From: Porticoccaceae bacterium
GTDB lineage: Bacteria > Pseudomonadota > Gammaproteobacteria > Pseudomonadales > Porticoccaceae
DNA: 43,506 nt
Direction of reading: 5' to 3'
NCBI GenBank assembly: GCA_028280905.1
Contig: JANQKW010000250.1
Location: forward strand, 1-43,506
The translations under genes were made by a program, and so were the position numbers. Below the pieces are notes generated by a model that had not been told where the DNA came from, made no database searches, and saw only the letters and a list, made by a program, of their open reading frames with translations. Positions 9,215-17,655 of this stretch are shown in pieces (within the stretch, counting starts at the first letter, position 1; each line of letters begins with the position of its first letter).

Positions 9215-11257
9215 TTACACAACAATCAACGCATCCAGTGCGAGAAGCCCGTCGGCATACACTCTTACCGGATTCAAATCTATTTCCCTGATCTCTGGGT
9301 GTCTGTAGAGAAAATTCCCTAGATTGACCAACGCCTTCGCGAGAGCCTGCTTGTCCAACGCCGGTGCGCCGCGCCAACCCTCGAAGAGCGCTTTGCCGCG
9401 CAATTCGTCGAGCATCTCCATAGCATCGTTCTCACTCAGCGGTGCGACGCGGATCGCGACGTCTTCCAACGCCTCCGCCGCGGTGCCGCCCAGCCCCACC
9501 AGGATGGTAGGCCCAAAGCTGACATCGTTGGTGCCACCGACAATGATCTCGAGACCCGCAGGCGCCATCGGCTCGATCAGGTAACGGGTGTCTCCGGCCA
9601 CCTCGATTCCATCGATCGCGTCGAGCGCCCCGTGCAGCTTCTGTTGCGTATCGATATTGACGTGGACGCCGCCCACCTCAGTTTTGTGCAGGATCTCTGC
9701 CGCTAATACTTTGACTACTAGTGGCTTTGGCAGCCGTTCGAATGCCGCTTGTGCCTCCGCGCTATTAGTACAGACTGCGCTCTCAGGAACGCCAATGCCT
9801 AACTTGACCAGTAGCGCTTTGCCTTGTGCTTCGTCCAGGGCGCCGGCAACGGGCATATCGGCTCTCACCTCACCGGTGGCGGGGGCGCTAAGACGTCGGT
9901 GGGCTGCCCTTGCGTCCATCGCTAATGCCCAGGTGGCCCGCGCTGCTCGATCCGGCGAGGTAAAGGCGGGAATGCCCATCTCATCCAGGGCGCTCACGGT
10001 GGGTGTGATGCTTTCGGGAATCCCGGCGGTGCCGAATATCAGTGGCTGAGAAATGCCCTGCCGATTTTCGGAAAACAGCTTCGTTGGCTCGATCGCCGCG
10101 GGTTCATGCAGTGCGAAAGCCAAAATCGCATCGATATTGGGATCATCAGCGACCGCCTGCAACACGGGACCAAAGGTTTCGCCGGGGCGGCCAGTATCGA
10201 CGGGATTTTTGAAATAGGTCATAGGCGGCAAGAGTTTGCCAATACGCTCAACTGAGGCGGTATCTAGTTCCGGCATGCTGACACCGTGCCAGCGGAGGTA
10301 ATCGCTGATAATCATGCCCGGGCCCGCTTGGCCGGTCAGCAACGCGATCCCCGGGTCCGCGTTGGGCTCAAGGCGCACGGCAGAGAGCAGTTTGGCCGCA
10401 TCCATCATTTCGTTAGTGGATTCCACCACAACGGCGCCGGCCTGCTCCAGCGCAGACTTTTTCAGTTGGAAGGAGCCAATGAGATTGCCCGTATGGGACG
10501 CGGCAAATTCGCCAACGTCGGCCTTTCCGACGGTAAAGATAACTACCGGTTTACTATGCGTCGCTTTCGCGACCGCATCGAACAATTGTCGGCCATTGGA
10601 TACTCCTTCGAGGTAACAGGCGATCAGCTTGGTCTCGGGATCGTCTGCCAGGTAGTCAATCAAGGAGGCTGAAGACACATCCTGGCCGTTGCCGATACCG
10701 ACGGCCAGCCGCACGCCGAGATTGTGCTCCGCCGCCAGGGCGGTCATTGTCAGGTTAATGGCACCGCTTTGGGAAATGACGGCCACCGGACCCGGCCTTA
10801 GGACGTCCATCCCCGGCGCGAAACTGATCGCAAGGCCTTCCGCGGGTAACGCAAACCCTGAAGTATTGGGGCCGAGCAAGCGGATATTGTTGTCTCTGCA
10901 CAGCTGTAGAATACCGTTTTGTAACTGTTGTCCCTGTTCACCCGTCTCAGCGAATCCTCCGCTTATGATCATGATTGCGCCCACGCCTGCTTCTACCGCG
11001 TCTAGAGTGGCGGCAAAGCAGAGGGCGGCGGGTAGTGTGAGTATTGCAAGATCGATCGGCTGGCCCACGGATTTGAGGCTGGGGTACGCACGGTGGCCGA
11101 GCAATTCCTCCGCCTTGGGATTAATGGGGTAGATACCTCCTTTGAAGTCGCGAATGGCGTTTAACATCTGATAACCCGCTTTTGCAGGGCTGGCCGAGGC
11201 TCCAACGATGGCAATGGATTGCGGATTAAATAACTTATCAAGTGAGTGGGAACTCAT
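9215..11257 (-). CDS. NDP-forming acyl-CoA synthetase (acetate--CoA ligase family)
   Basis: A 680-residue single-chain acyl-CoA synthetase of the ADP-forming class. It has an N-terminal CoA-binding domain (FNPQSIAIVGASASPAKAGY near 8-27), succinyl-CoA-synthetase-like domains with the phospho-His region CYLEGVSN and FTVGKADVGEFAASHTGN (near 212-250), and a C-terminal ATP-grasp domain (KVLAAEILHKTEVGGVH, EIDLNPVRVY). The start at 11255-11257 follows GGAGG by 8 bases; a longer frame to 11335 enters the operator region and lacks a site. Relatives activate short-chain acids but also hydroxycinnamates (FerA of Sphingobium SYK-6). Divergent to the salicylyl-CoA hydroxylase operon and sharing its operator region, it may activate the inducing acid or a side chain. 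Confidence 0.9.
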   Translation of the reverse strand: MSSHSLDKLFNPQSIAIVGASASPAKAGYQMLNAIRDFKGGIYPINPKAEELLGHRAYPSLKSVGQPIDLAILTLPAALCFAATLDAVEAGVGAIMIISGGFAETGEQGQQLQNGILQLCRDNNIRLLGPNTSGFALPAEGLAISFAPGMDVLRPGPVAVISQSGAINLTMTALAAEHNLGVRLAVGIGNGQDVSSASLIDYLADDPETKLIACYLEGVSNGRQLFDAVAKATHSKPVVIFTVGKADVGEFAASHTGNLIGSFQLKKSALEQAGAVVVESTNEMMDAAKLLSAVRLEPNADPGIALLTGQAGPGMIISDYLRWHGVSMPELDTASVERIGKLLPPMTYFKNPVDTGRPGETFGPVLQAVADDPNIDAILAFALHEPAAIEPTKLFSENRQGISQPLIFGTAGIPESITPTVSALDEMGIPAFTSPDRAARATWALAMDARAAHRRLSAPATGEVRADMPVAGALDEAQGKALLVKLGIGVPESAVCTNSAEAQAAFERLPKPLVVKVLAAEILHKTEVGGVHVNIDTQQKLHGALDAIDGIEVAGDTRYLIEPMAPAGLEIIVGGTNDVSFGPTILVGLGGTAAEALEDVAIRVAPLSENDAMEMLDELRGKALFEGWRGAPALDKQALAKALVNLGNFLYRHPEIREIDLNPVRVYADGLLALDALIVV

Positions 11258-11360
11258 GTTTAAGGCCTCCGAGTGAGAGTGGCTCAATTCAATATTGATC
11301 TCTGTAAAAACGCCCCGCGTTGAAATTACAAACAAGGATATTGCATATTATTAAAATTTG

Positions 11361-11397
11361 TGCATAATTTCCAATATATATTATTATTTCCAAATTA
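11361..11397. promoter_or_regulatory. Operator-like element B (shared regulon motif)
   Basis: Two tandem copies on the minus strand, ATATATTGGAAATTAT (11364-11379) and TTAATTTGGAAATAAT (11382-11397). Each differs from ATAATTTGGAAATTAT at two positions, and their GG steps are 19 bp apart. They lie in the divergent region between the acyl-CoA synthetase (11257) and the hydroxylase operon (11482). Confidence 0.6.
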
Positions 11398-11481
11398 AGG
11401 GTAATATCTAATTTAACGGCAATATCGAATTCATTTTGGTATTGGTGGCTTGTTCGCAAGGTAACCTAGAGGAGAGTAAGT

Positions 11482-12618
11482 ATGCGCGTTGGAATCATTG
11501 GTGCTGGGCCGGCAGGTTTGTACTTGGGTTACCTGTTGAGGAAATGGATAGATCCCAATATCGAAGTGAAAATTGTGGAGCAGAACCCCCAAGACGCGAC
11601 TTGGGGGTTTGGTGTGGTCTTTTCAGATCAAGCGCTCAAATTTCTGGAAAAGGATGACAAGGAGACGCACGATTTTATCGAGCCGCATATGGAACGCTGG
11701 CGAGATCTCACGGTTAATCTGCCTGGGGCGACCATCCCTATCGACGGTGTGGGTTTCACCGCCGTCGGCCGTTTGGAATTGCTGCTGCTCTTGCAGGAGA
11801 GGGCGCGCAGTGTAGGCGTTGAAGCGGAATACAATCGCCAGGTTACTGATCTTAGTGAATTCGAAGGCTACGATTTGGTTGTTGCAGCCGACGGTGTCAA
11901 CTCCCTTATTCGTAACACCTATGTCGAGGAATTTGGTACCAAGATTGAATTCCATCCCAATAAGTTCATGTGGTACGGGACAACCAAGCCCTTCGATACA
12001 CTGACTCAAACATTTCGTAAAAACGATGTTGGGGCTTTCAATGTGCACCACTATAGGTACGCTCCGAACAACAGTACGTTTTTGGTGGAAACCGATGATG
12101 CGACATATAAAAAGGGTGACTTCGAAAGCATGGGTGACGAAGAAACTGTAAAGTACTTTGAAGAATTGTTTGCGCCGGAATTGGATGGCCATCCCATTAT
12201 CACCAACAACTCTTATTGGCGCGAATTTCCCAAGATGACACAGGAACGCTGGTCCTATAAAAACATGGTTCTTGTCGGGGACGCACTCCATACCGCCCAC
12301 TTTTCGATCGGCTCCGGCACACGGCTGGCGATGGAAGATGTCATTCAATTGACAAAGTCGCTTAAGAATAATCCCGGCGATATTCGGGCCGCGTTGGAAG
12401 AGTATGAAGAACAGCGTCGGCCGATTGTTGCCACCCTGGTGGACGCGGCCAATACCAGTTTGGACTGGTACACGGACTTCGCACAGCATATGGAAATGGA
12501 TCCCTATGACTTTGTCTACTCCTACATCAAACGGTCGGGGCGTATTAGCGATGCGCGTGCAAGGATGGTCGCGCCTTCTTTTATGCAAGAGTACGACGCG
12601 CGTCGCGAGAGCCAGTAG
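11482..12618 (+). CDS. FAD-dependent monooxygenase, salicylyl-CoA 5-hydroxylase-like
   Basis: A 378-residue flavoprotein of the group A aromatic hydroxylase family. The FAD Rossmann motif GAGPAGLY is at residues 7-14, the DG motif AADGVNSLIR near 134-143, and the GD motif VLVGDALHTAHFSIGSGTR near 266-284. The string WGFGVVFSD near 41-49 and the length of the domain match salicylyl-CoA 5-hydroxylase (SdgC) and the monooxygenase half of 2-aminobenzoyl-CoA monooxygenase/reductase, which act on CoA thioesters. Many family members are fused to an OYE-like reductase domain; this one ends after the hydroxylase. The ATG follows GAGGAGAG. It leads an operon with an aryl-CoA ligase and the gentisate pathway, which strongly supports 2-hydroxybenzoyl-CoA to gentisyl-CoA. 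3-Hydroxybenzoyl-CoA is a possible alternative substrate. Confidence 0.82.
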   Translation: MRVGIIGAGPAGLYLGYLLRKWIDPNIEVKIVEQNPQDATWGFGVVFSDQALKFLEKDDKETHDFIEPHMERWRDLTVNLPGATIPIDGVGFTAVGRLELLLLLQERARSVGVEAEYNRQVTDLSEFEGYDLVVAADGVNSLIRNTYVEEFGTKIEFHPNKFMWYGTTKPFDTLTQTFRKNDVGAFNVHHYRYAPNNSTFLVETDDATYKKGDFESMGDEETVKYFEELFAPELDGHPIITNNSYWREFPKMTQERWSYKNMVLVGDALHTAHFSIGSGTRLAMEDVIQLTKSLKNNPGDIRAALEEYEEQRRPIVATLVDAANTSLDWYTDFAQHMEMDPYDFVYSYIKRSGRISDARARMVAPSFMQEYDARRESQ

Positions 12619-12729
12619 TCGGCTTCACGATATGTGCTGGTTGGTGATTGCGTGCGCTTCGTGACTTGGCCCGTGCCATTCACGTTGAGTGCTCGAGTAG
12701 GCGAAAGCTAAGGCTAATGGAGTCTTTCA

Positions 12730-14355
12730 ATGAGCGACCAAAAGATTGAAGATCTGGTATTCCGGCATGCGCCTGGGGTCGAGGAGATTGGTTTTTCACT
12801 CCCAGAGTTCTACAACGCGAGTGAACTCCTCTACAGAAACCTGGAGGAGGGCCGCGGTAACAAAATAGCCGTTTATGCAGACGCGGGCAATTCGACCTAT
12901 GCGGAGCTCTGTGCGCGGGCATCGCAAACCGGTAACGCACTGGCATCCTTGGGCCTGGAGCGTGGTGATCGCATTCTCTGTTTTCTAGAGGATACCGCTG
13001 CTTATCCGTCGATTATTATGGGTGCTATTCGGGCCGGCTTTGTGCCCATGTTAATTAACACACTGTCGCCGAAGGATCTGGTGCAGTTTTTTCTGGAAGA
13101 CTCTGGTGCCAAGGTTGCCATCTTTGACGCGCGCCATGCCGCGATTTTCGACAACGACACCTGGCAGGGTGCGAGTGTGAAGCATCTTGTTAGTGTGGGC
13201 GGAGAAGCGGCCGCGGTAGCGGGCAATGAGACCTATCACTGGGACACATGGGTAGCGGGTTTCTCAGGAGAACTCTCTGCCGCGGATACCTCGCGCGACG
13301 ACATGTGCTTCTGGATGTACTCCTCCGGCAGCACGGGCAGGCCGAAGGGAATTGTGCATCTGCAACACGATATGGAATATGCAGCCGCCAGTTATGGAAA
13401 GCATATTCTCAATATGACGGAACAAGATATATGCTACTCGGTGCCGAAGATCTTCTTCGCCTACGGGCTGGGCAATTCCGTGATTTTTCCCTTCTCCGTC
13501 GGTGCCAGTGTTGTGCTTTCCGGTCAGCGACCGGTGGCTGAGGCCGTGTTTGGCACGATTGAGAAGTATCGGCCCACCCTCTTCTTTGGGTTACCCACGC
13601 TTTACAATAGCCTGCTCCAGGATCAGTGCGCGGAGTCTGCCGATCTGTCATCCGTACGAATGTGCCTGTCTGCGGCAGAGGCGCTGTCCAGCGAGCTAGC
13701 CGAAGAGTGGAAGTCCCGCTATGGCCTGGACCTTATTGAAGGTTTGGGCTCAACAGAGATGACACACATCTATCTGTCGAATACGGCAGAGCAGTTCAAG
13801 ATTGGCTCGTCTGGTAAACGCGTGCCGGGTTATGAAACCCGCATGACAGATACCGAGGGCAATGAAGTGGCTCCCGGGGGGGACGGGGTGTTGTGGGTCC
13901 GGGGGGACTCCAGCGCGCCCTGTTACTGGAATCGGCCGGAAAAAACCCGGGAGACTATGCGCGAAGACGGCTGGTTATGGACGGGGGACAGATTTTATCA
14001 GGATGATGACGGCTTCTACTATTTTCGCGGCCGAGCCGATGACCTGATCAAGGTCAGCGGTCAGTGGGTTTATCCCCTGGAGATAGAGCTTTGTCTCGCC
14101 GACCATGAAAAGGTCTGCGAGTGTGCGGTTATGGGCGTTCAGATGGAAGACCGCAGAATGACGCTGAAGGCATTTATTGTCCTGCAGGAGAGTATAGAGC
14201 CGAGTGAAGAACTGACCAAAGAGTTTCAGGCCTATGTCAAGCAACAGCTTTTGCCGTACAAATATCCGCGCGTCATTGAGTACTTCGACGAACTGCCTAA
14301 AACCGGCACCGGAAAAATAGATCGTCAGGCGCTTAAAAACGCGTCAAATAATTGA
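12730..14355 (+). CDS. Benzoate-CoA ligase-family enzyme (probable salicylate/hydroxybenzoate-CoA ligase)
   Basis: A 541-residue AMP-forming acyl-CoA synthetase of the benzoate-CoA ligase type. It has the P-loop YSSGSTGRPKGIVH (near 196-209), the KIFFAYGLGNSVIFPF segment characteristic of aryl-CoA ligases (near 239-254), GLGSTEMTHIY (near 338-348), the adenylate motif WLWTGDRFY (near 416-424) and the catalytic lysine in PKTGTGKIDRQAL (near 524-536). It should convert an aromatic acid with ATP and CoA to its thioester, the substrate of the hydroxylase upstream. The stop is 12 bases before the gentisate dioxygenase start. The gene arrangement parallels the sdg salicylate pathway of Streptomyces WA46, but with one ligase replacing the SdgA/SdgB pair. 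Confidence 0.88.
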   Translation: MSDQKIEDLVFRHAPGVEEIGFSLPEFYNASELLYRNLEEGRGNKIAVYADAGNSTYAELCARASQTGNALASLGLERGDRILCFLEDTAAYPSIIMGAIRAGFVPMLINTLSPKDLVQFFLEDSGAKVAIFDARHAAIFDNDTWQGASVKHLVSVGGEAAAVAGNETYHWDTWVAGFSGELSAADTSRDDMCFWMYSSGSTGRPKGIVHLQHDMEYAAASYGKHILNMTEQDICYSVPKIFFAYGLGNSVIFPFSVGASVVLSGQRPVAEAVFGTIEKYRPTLFFGLPTLYNSLLQDQCAESADLSSVRMCLSAAEALSSELAEEWKSRYGLDLIEGLGSTEMTHIYLSNTAEQFKIGSSGKRVPGYETRMTDTEGNEVAPGGDGVLWVRGDSSAPCYWNRPEKTRETMREDGWLWTGDRFYQDDDGFYYFRGRADDLIKVSGQWVYPLEIELCLADHEKVCECAVMGVQMEDRRMTLKAFIVLQESIEPSEELTKEFQAYVKQQLLPYKYPRVIEYFDELPKTGTGKIDRQALKNASNN

Positions 14356-14367
14356 GGAGAAGGAGTA

Positions 14368-15414
14368 ATGACTGAACAACTTGGCACCTTGGACGAACTG
14401 CCACCGAGCTACCTGAAAGAACTCACAAGTTTGGATCTGGTGCCGCTTTGGCCCTTTCTGCGCGGTTTTCTACCCTACGGTATTCCGGAGCGCAAGACGA
14501 AACCTGCGCACTGGGCCTACGAGTCGATCCGGCCCCTATTGCTTCAGGCCGGTGATCTCACGCCCATCGAGAAGGCTGAGCGTCGTGTGCTGGTACTCTG
14601 CAATCCGGGCCATAATCCGGAAGATGCGCTGGTTACTCCAACCATCTACGTGGGTCTGCAACTGATCCTCCCTGGCGAGACAGCGCCCAATCATAAGCAC
14701 ACGCCGTCGGCGGTGCGTCTGGTGGTGGAGGGCGGTGGCGGTTTCACCACGGTAAACGGCGAAAAACTGCCGATGGAGCCCGGCGATTTGATTCTGACGC
14801 CGCCCGGTTTATGGCACGAACACGGCCACGAAGGCGACGGGCCGATCATTTGGATGGACGCTTTGGACCTACCATTGATCTACAACATCGAGGCATCCTA
14901 TTGCACTGAAGGCGAACCACAGCAGATGAAGCCGGATCCAGACGGATCTCAGACCCGCTATCGGCGCGCGGGCGTTTTACCCTACCAATCGCTTAACCAG
15001 CGCGACTATGGCTTTCCCTTGCTGCGTTTCCCCTGGCGTGAGGTCCGGGAGGCGCTAAAGGACCTCTCGAAAATCACGCCTGCGGGTGATGCCGTACAGT
15101 TAGCCTATGTGAATCCAGAAACAGGTCAGGAGTGCATGCCGACCCTGGGTTTCTCTGCGTTGATGCTGCGTCCCGGCGAGGAGTTTACATTGCCCAAACG
15201 CTCGTCCTCCGGTGTTCTCAAGGTAGTGGAGGGTCGGGGTCAGGCAGATATCGATGGCGCTACTTACGACTGGGATCAGCACGACATTATCGCCGTACCG
15301 ACCCACAGCCCGATTACGCTAGTCAACCGTTCCGGCCAAGAACCTGCCTATTTGTTTTTGGTCGACGATGCGCCTTTGCACCGCAAACTGGGCTTTTATG
15401 AAGAATTCAAGTAG
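14368..15414 (+). CDS. Gentisate 1,2-dioxygenase
   Basis: A 348-residue bicupin of the gentisate dioxygenase family, the usual length. It cleaves gentisate (2,5-dihydroxybenzoate) with O2 to maleylpyruvate. The N-terminal cupin carries the Fe(II) ligands in [11 protein letters not shown] (His109, His111) and [12 protein letters not shown] (His150 or His152). A second, non-metal cupin follows near residues 250-330 ([20 protein letters not shown]). The strong AGGAGAAGGAGT site is immediately before the ATG, 12 bases after the ligase stop. Its presence fixes gentisate as the ring-cleavage substrate of this operon. Confidence 0.95.
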   Translation: MTEQLGTLDELPPSYLKELTSLDLVPLWPFLRGFLPYGIPERKTKPAHWAYESIRPLLLQAGDLTPIEKAERRVLVLCNPGHNPEDALVTPTIYVGLQLILPGETAPNHKHTPSAVRLVVEGGGGFTTVNGEKLPMEPGDLILTPPGLWHEHGHEGDGPIIWMDALDLPLIYNIEASYCTEGEPQQMKPDPDGSQTRYRRAGVLPYQSLNQRDYGFPLLRFPWREVREALKDLSKITPAGDAVQLAYVNPETGQECMPTLGFSALMLRPGEEFTLPKRSSSGVLKVVEGRGQADIDGATYDWDQHDIIAVPTHSPITLVNRSGQEPAYLFLVDDAPLHRKLGFYEEFK

Positions 15415-15442
15415 CGCGAGACATAAGTAAACGAGGACAACC

Positions 15443-16129
15443 ATGAACTATGTATTCGAACTGGGTGAACGCCCCAGCGTTGCCATCCATAACAGCGAAG
15501 ACCGATATCCCGTGCGGCGCATCTACTGTGTGGGCCGCAACTATGCCGAACATGCCCGGGAGATGGGTAAGGACCCGGATCGCGATCCGCCGTTCTTCTT
15601 CCAGAAACCAGCCGACGCTGTCGTGCCCAATGGCGCTGACGTGCCCTATCCGCCGCGCACCGAGAACTATCACCACGAGATCGAACTGGTGATCGCCATC
15701 GGCAATGGGGGAAGTAACATCTCGCTGGAACAGGCTGAAGACCACATATACGGCTACGCGATAGGCAACGACCTGACCCGCCGCGACCTGCAACTCGACG
15801 CGCGCGCTCAGGGTAGACCCTGGGATACCGGCAAGGGCTTTGATCATTCGGCAGCGATCGGAGCTATCTATCCGGTGTCCGAGAACGGCCACATTCGCGA
15901 GGGCGAGATCTGGATTAAAGTCGACGGCCAGATCAAGCAGCAGGCTGACATACGCGATCTGATCTGGGACGTGCCGGAGATTGTGGTCGAGCTCTCCACG
16001 CTATTTGAGCTGCAGCCAGGGGACCTGATCTATACCGGTACCCCGGCGGGCGTGGCAGCGGTCGAACGCGGTCAGACCATGGAGGGCTATATCGCCGGAC
16101 TGGAGACGCTGACGAACAAGGTGGTGTGA
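15443..16129 (+). CDS. Fumarylpyruvate hydrolase (FAH family)
   Basis: A 228-residue short FAH-family enzyme like NagK-type fumarylpyruvate hydrolases, which split fumarylpyruvate to fumarate and pyruvate. It shows the IYCVGRNYAEHAREMG entry motif near 26-41, the PPFFFQKPADAV loop near 50-61, the metal-binding HHEIELVIAIG near 74-84, IGNDLTRRDLQ near 108-118 and YTGTPAGVAAVERG near 200-213. It lies between the gentisate dioxygenase (28 bp upstream) and the isomerase, whose start codon overlaps its stop. This gives a complete gentisate-to-central-metabolism set. Confidence 0.92.
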   Translation: MNYVFELGERPSVAIHNSEDRYPVRRIYCVGRNYAEHAREMGKDPDRDPPFFFQKPADAVVPNGADVPYPPRTENYHHEIELVIAIGNGGSNISLEQAEDHIYGYAIGNDLTRRDLQLDARAQGRPWDTGKGFDHSAAIGAIYPVSENGHIREGEIWIKVDGQIKQQADIRDLIWDVPEIVVELSTLFELQPGDLIYTGTPAGVAAVERGQTMEGYIAGLETLTNKVV

Positions 16130-16773
16130 TGGACACGCTATACACCTTCTGGCGAAGCTCTGCATCCTATCGGGTGCGAATTGCGCTAAACCACAAGGGG
16201 ATCGAGTACGAGTCGGCGCTTATACACTTCCGCAAGGAGGGAGGGCAGCACCGCAAGCCGGAGTTTTTGGCGAAGAATCCTCAGGGGTTATTGCCCGCGT
16301 GGGAGCAGGGGGGGTGGACCCTGAATCAGTCGCTGGCGATCATTGAGTATCTGGACGAGACGTATCCTGAGGTACCGCTGTTGCCAGACGAGCCCAAGGC
16401 CAGGGCGGAGGTGCGCGCGTTGGCGCAGGTGATTGCCTGCGAGATGCATCCGCTCAATAACCTGCGGGTGCTAAATTATTTGAAGCAGGAGCTGGGCCAG
16501 GAGCAGGAGCGAGTGAATGAGTGGTACCGTCATTGGTGTACGCTGGGCTTTCAATCCCTCGAGCCAGTGCTGGCAAAGAAAGCGGGCCGGTACTGCTGCT
16601 ATGGTGACAACATCACGCTGGTGGACTGCTGTCTGGTGCCGCAGGTGTACAACGCGAGACGCTTCGACTGTGACCTCAGTCCCTATCCGAGCGTAGTGCG
16701 TATTGACGAGAGGCTGAACGCGCTCGACGCCTTTATTCAGGCCGCTCCGGAAAACCAGCCGGATGCAGAGTAA
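16129..16773 (+). CDS. Maleylpyruvate isomerase (zeta-class glutathione transferase)
   Basis: A 214-residue zeta-class GST. The SSASYRVRIALNHKG motif near residues 9-23 carries the catalytic serine pair and the C-terminal helical domain is complete. Zeta GSTs isomerise maleylpyruvate or maleylacetoacetate with glutathione; next to a gentisate dioxygenase the former is expected. The ATG at 16129 shares its A with the TGA stop of the fumarylpyruvate hydrolase (TGATG), so translation is coupled. An in-frame GTG at 16126 is a less likely start. It is the last enzyme of the gentisate module. Confidence 0.92.
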   Translation: MDTLYTFWRSSASYRVRIALNHKGIEYESALIHFRKEGGQHRKPEFLAKNPQGLLPAWEQGGWTLNQSLAIIEYLDETYPEVPLLPDEPKARAEVRALAQVIACEMHPLNNLRVLNYLKQELGQEQERVNEWYRHWCTLGFQSLEPVLAKKAGRYCCYGDNITLVDCCLVPQVYNARRFDCDLSPYPSVVRIDERLNALDAFIQAAPENQPDAE

Positions 16774-16868
16774 CGGTGTGAGTGATCCGTATCGCTTGGC
16801 TATCGCGCTTTTTGCCAGTGTATTAGATAGCTAACGGCAAAATTGATGTTATTTATCAGGAGTAATCT

Positions 16869-17420
16869 ATGCCCTTCTCCAAATATATTGTGATTCCGGT
16901 TTTTTTTGCTGTTCAGGCGGCTGTTTTATTGTTGATAGCGCCTCTCATTAACCTCGGGAGTCCCGAATCTATTGGGGGTCCATCGTTGATTGTGTGGGTA
17001 ACTTTTCACGGATGGGCAATGTACTTTTTAGCGGGTGCGTCGCCAAAGATGATCGGCAAGGTTCTTATCTGCTTTGCTGGAGGAGCGGCGGTCTCGGTCG
17101 CAATTATACAGCTGACCATAGCGCTCGTCGGAGTCGTTGGCGGATATTGGGGCGCTGCGATAGCGGTGTTTATTATCGCAGTCCCACTGATATCTACGGA
17201 GCGGGTGCCTTATATTGATTTTCTACCCGGCTGGTTCGTTGGCGCCGGTACTTTCTTCGCGCTTCACCATATGTCGGGAACGCATGATGCCCAGGGTTAT
17301 ATGGCGATCGCTTTTGCGGAATTGGTTGGAACCGCCGTTGGACTGGGATTCGGATACGTCAGTGCGACATTTAAAGCGGCGTACAGTAAGCGAGTTGCCG
17401 CACAGACTGCGGATAGCTAG
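16869..17420 (+). CDS. DUF1097-like inner-membrane protein
   Basis: A 183-residue hydrophobic protein with about five to six membrane segments (near residues 8-28, 40-55, 62-92, 96-107, 118-132 and 142-166). Its length and pattern resemble DUF1097 proteins such as E. coli YcdZ, whose function is unknown. The start is supported by CAGGAG 7 bases before the ATG. It follows the maleylpyruvate isomerase by 95 bp on the same strand and may be part of the operon. Involvement in aromatic acid permeation is possible but has no direct evidence. The assignment to DUF1097 is tentative. Confidence 0.7.
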   Translation: MPFSKYIVIPVFFAVQAAVLLLIAPLINLGSPESIGGPSLIVWVTFHGWAMYFLAGASPKMIGKVLICFAGGAAVSVAIIQLTIALVGVVGGYWGAAIAVFIIAVPLISTERVPYIDFLPGWFVGAGTFFALHHMSGTHDAQGYMAIAFAELVGTAVGLGFGYVSATFKAAYSKRVAAQTADS

Positions 17421-17460
17421 AACAGCTCAATGTTTGCATTATGTCTAGCGGTATTGTTAA

Positions 17461-17491
17461 AATTTGGAAAATAATAAAAATTTCCAAAATA
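17461..17491. promoter_or_regulatory. Operator-like element C (shared regulon motif)
   Basis: Inverted arms AATTTGGAAA (17461-17470) and TTTCCAAAAT (17481-17490). The distance from GGAAA to TTTCC spans 20 bp (17466-17485), the same geometry as element A. It lies about 165 bp upstream of the first TonB receptor gene. Confidence 0.6.
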
Positions 17492-17655
17492 ATGCATGAT
17501 GTGATGATAGTTCCGGATTTGCGCGTAGCGAAGATGCGCGTCAAGCCTGTTTAGAGGTGTCGATGCCTTTGTAAAGTTACGTTATTGGGTTCAAGGCGCA
17601 GGGGTGATTCGATTCCAGAAGTCATAAGCCAAAATCAAGCAGGGGCAAAAAAGGG

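Noticed and set aside
11623..12588. 321-codon open frame on the minus strand
   Set aside because: It lies entirely antisense to the salicylyl-CoA hydroxylase-like gene, and its translation has no domain features.
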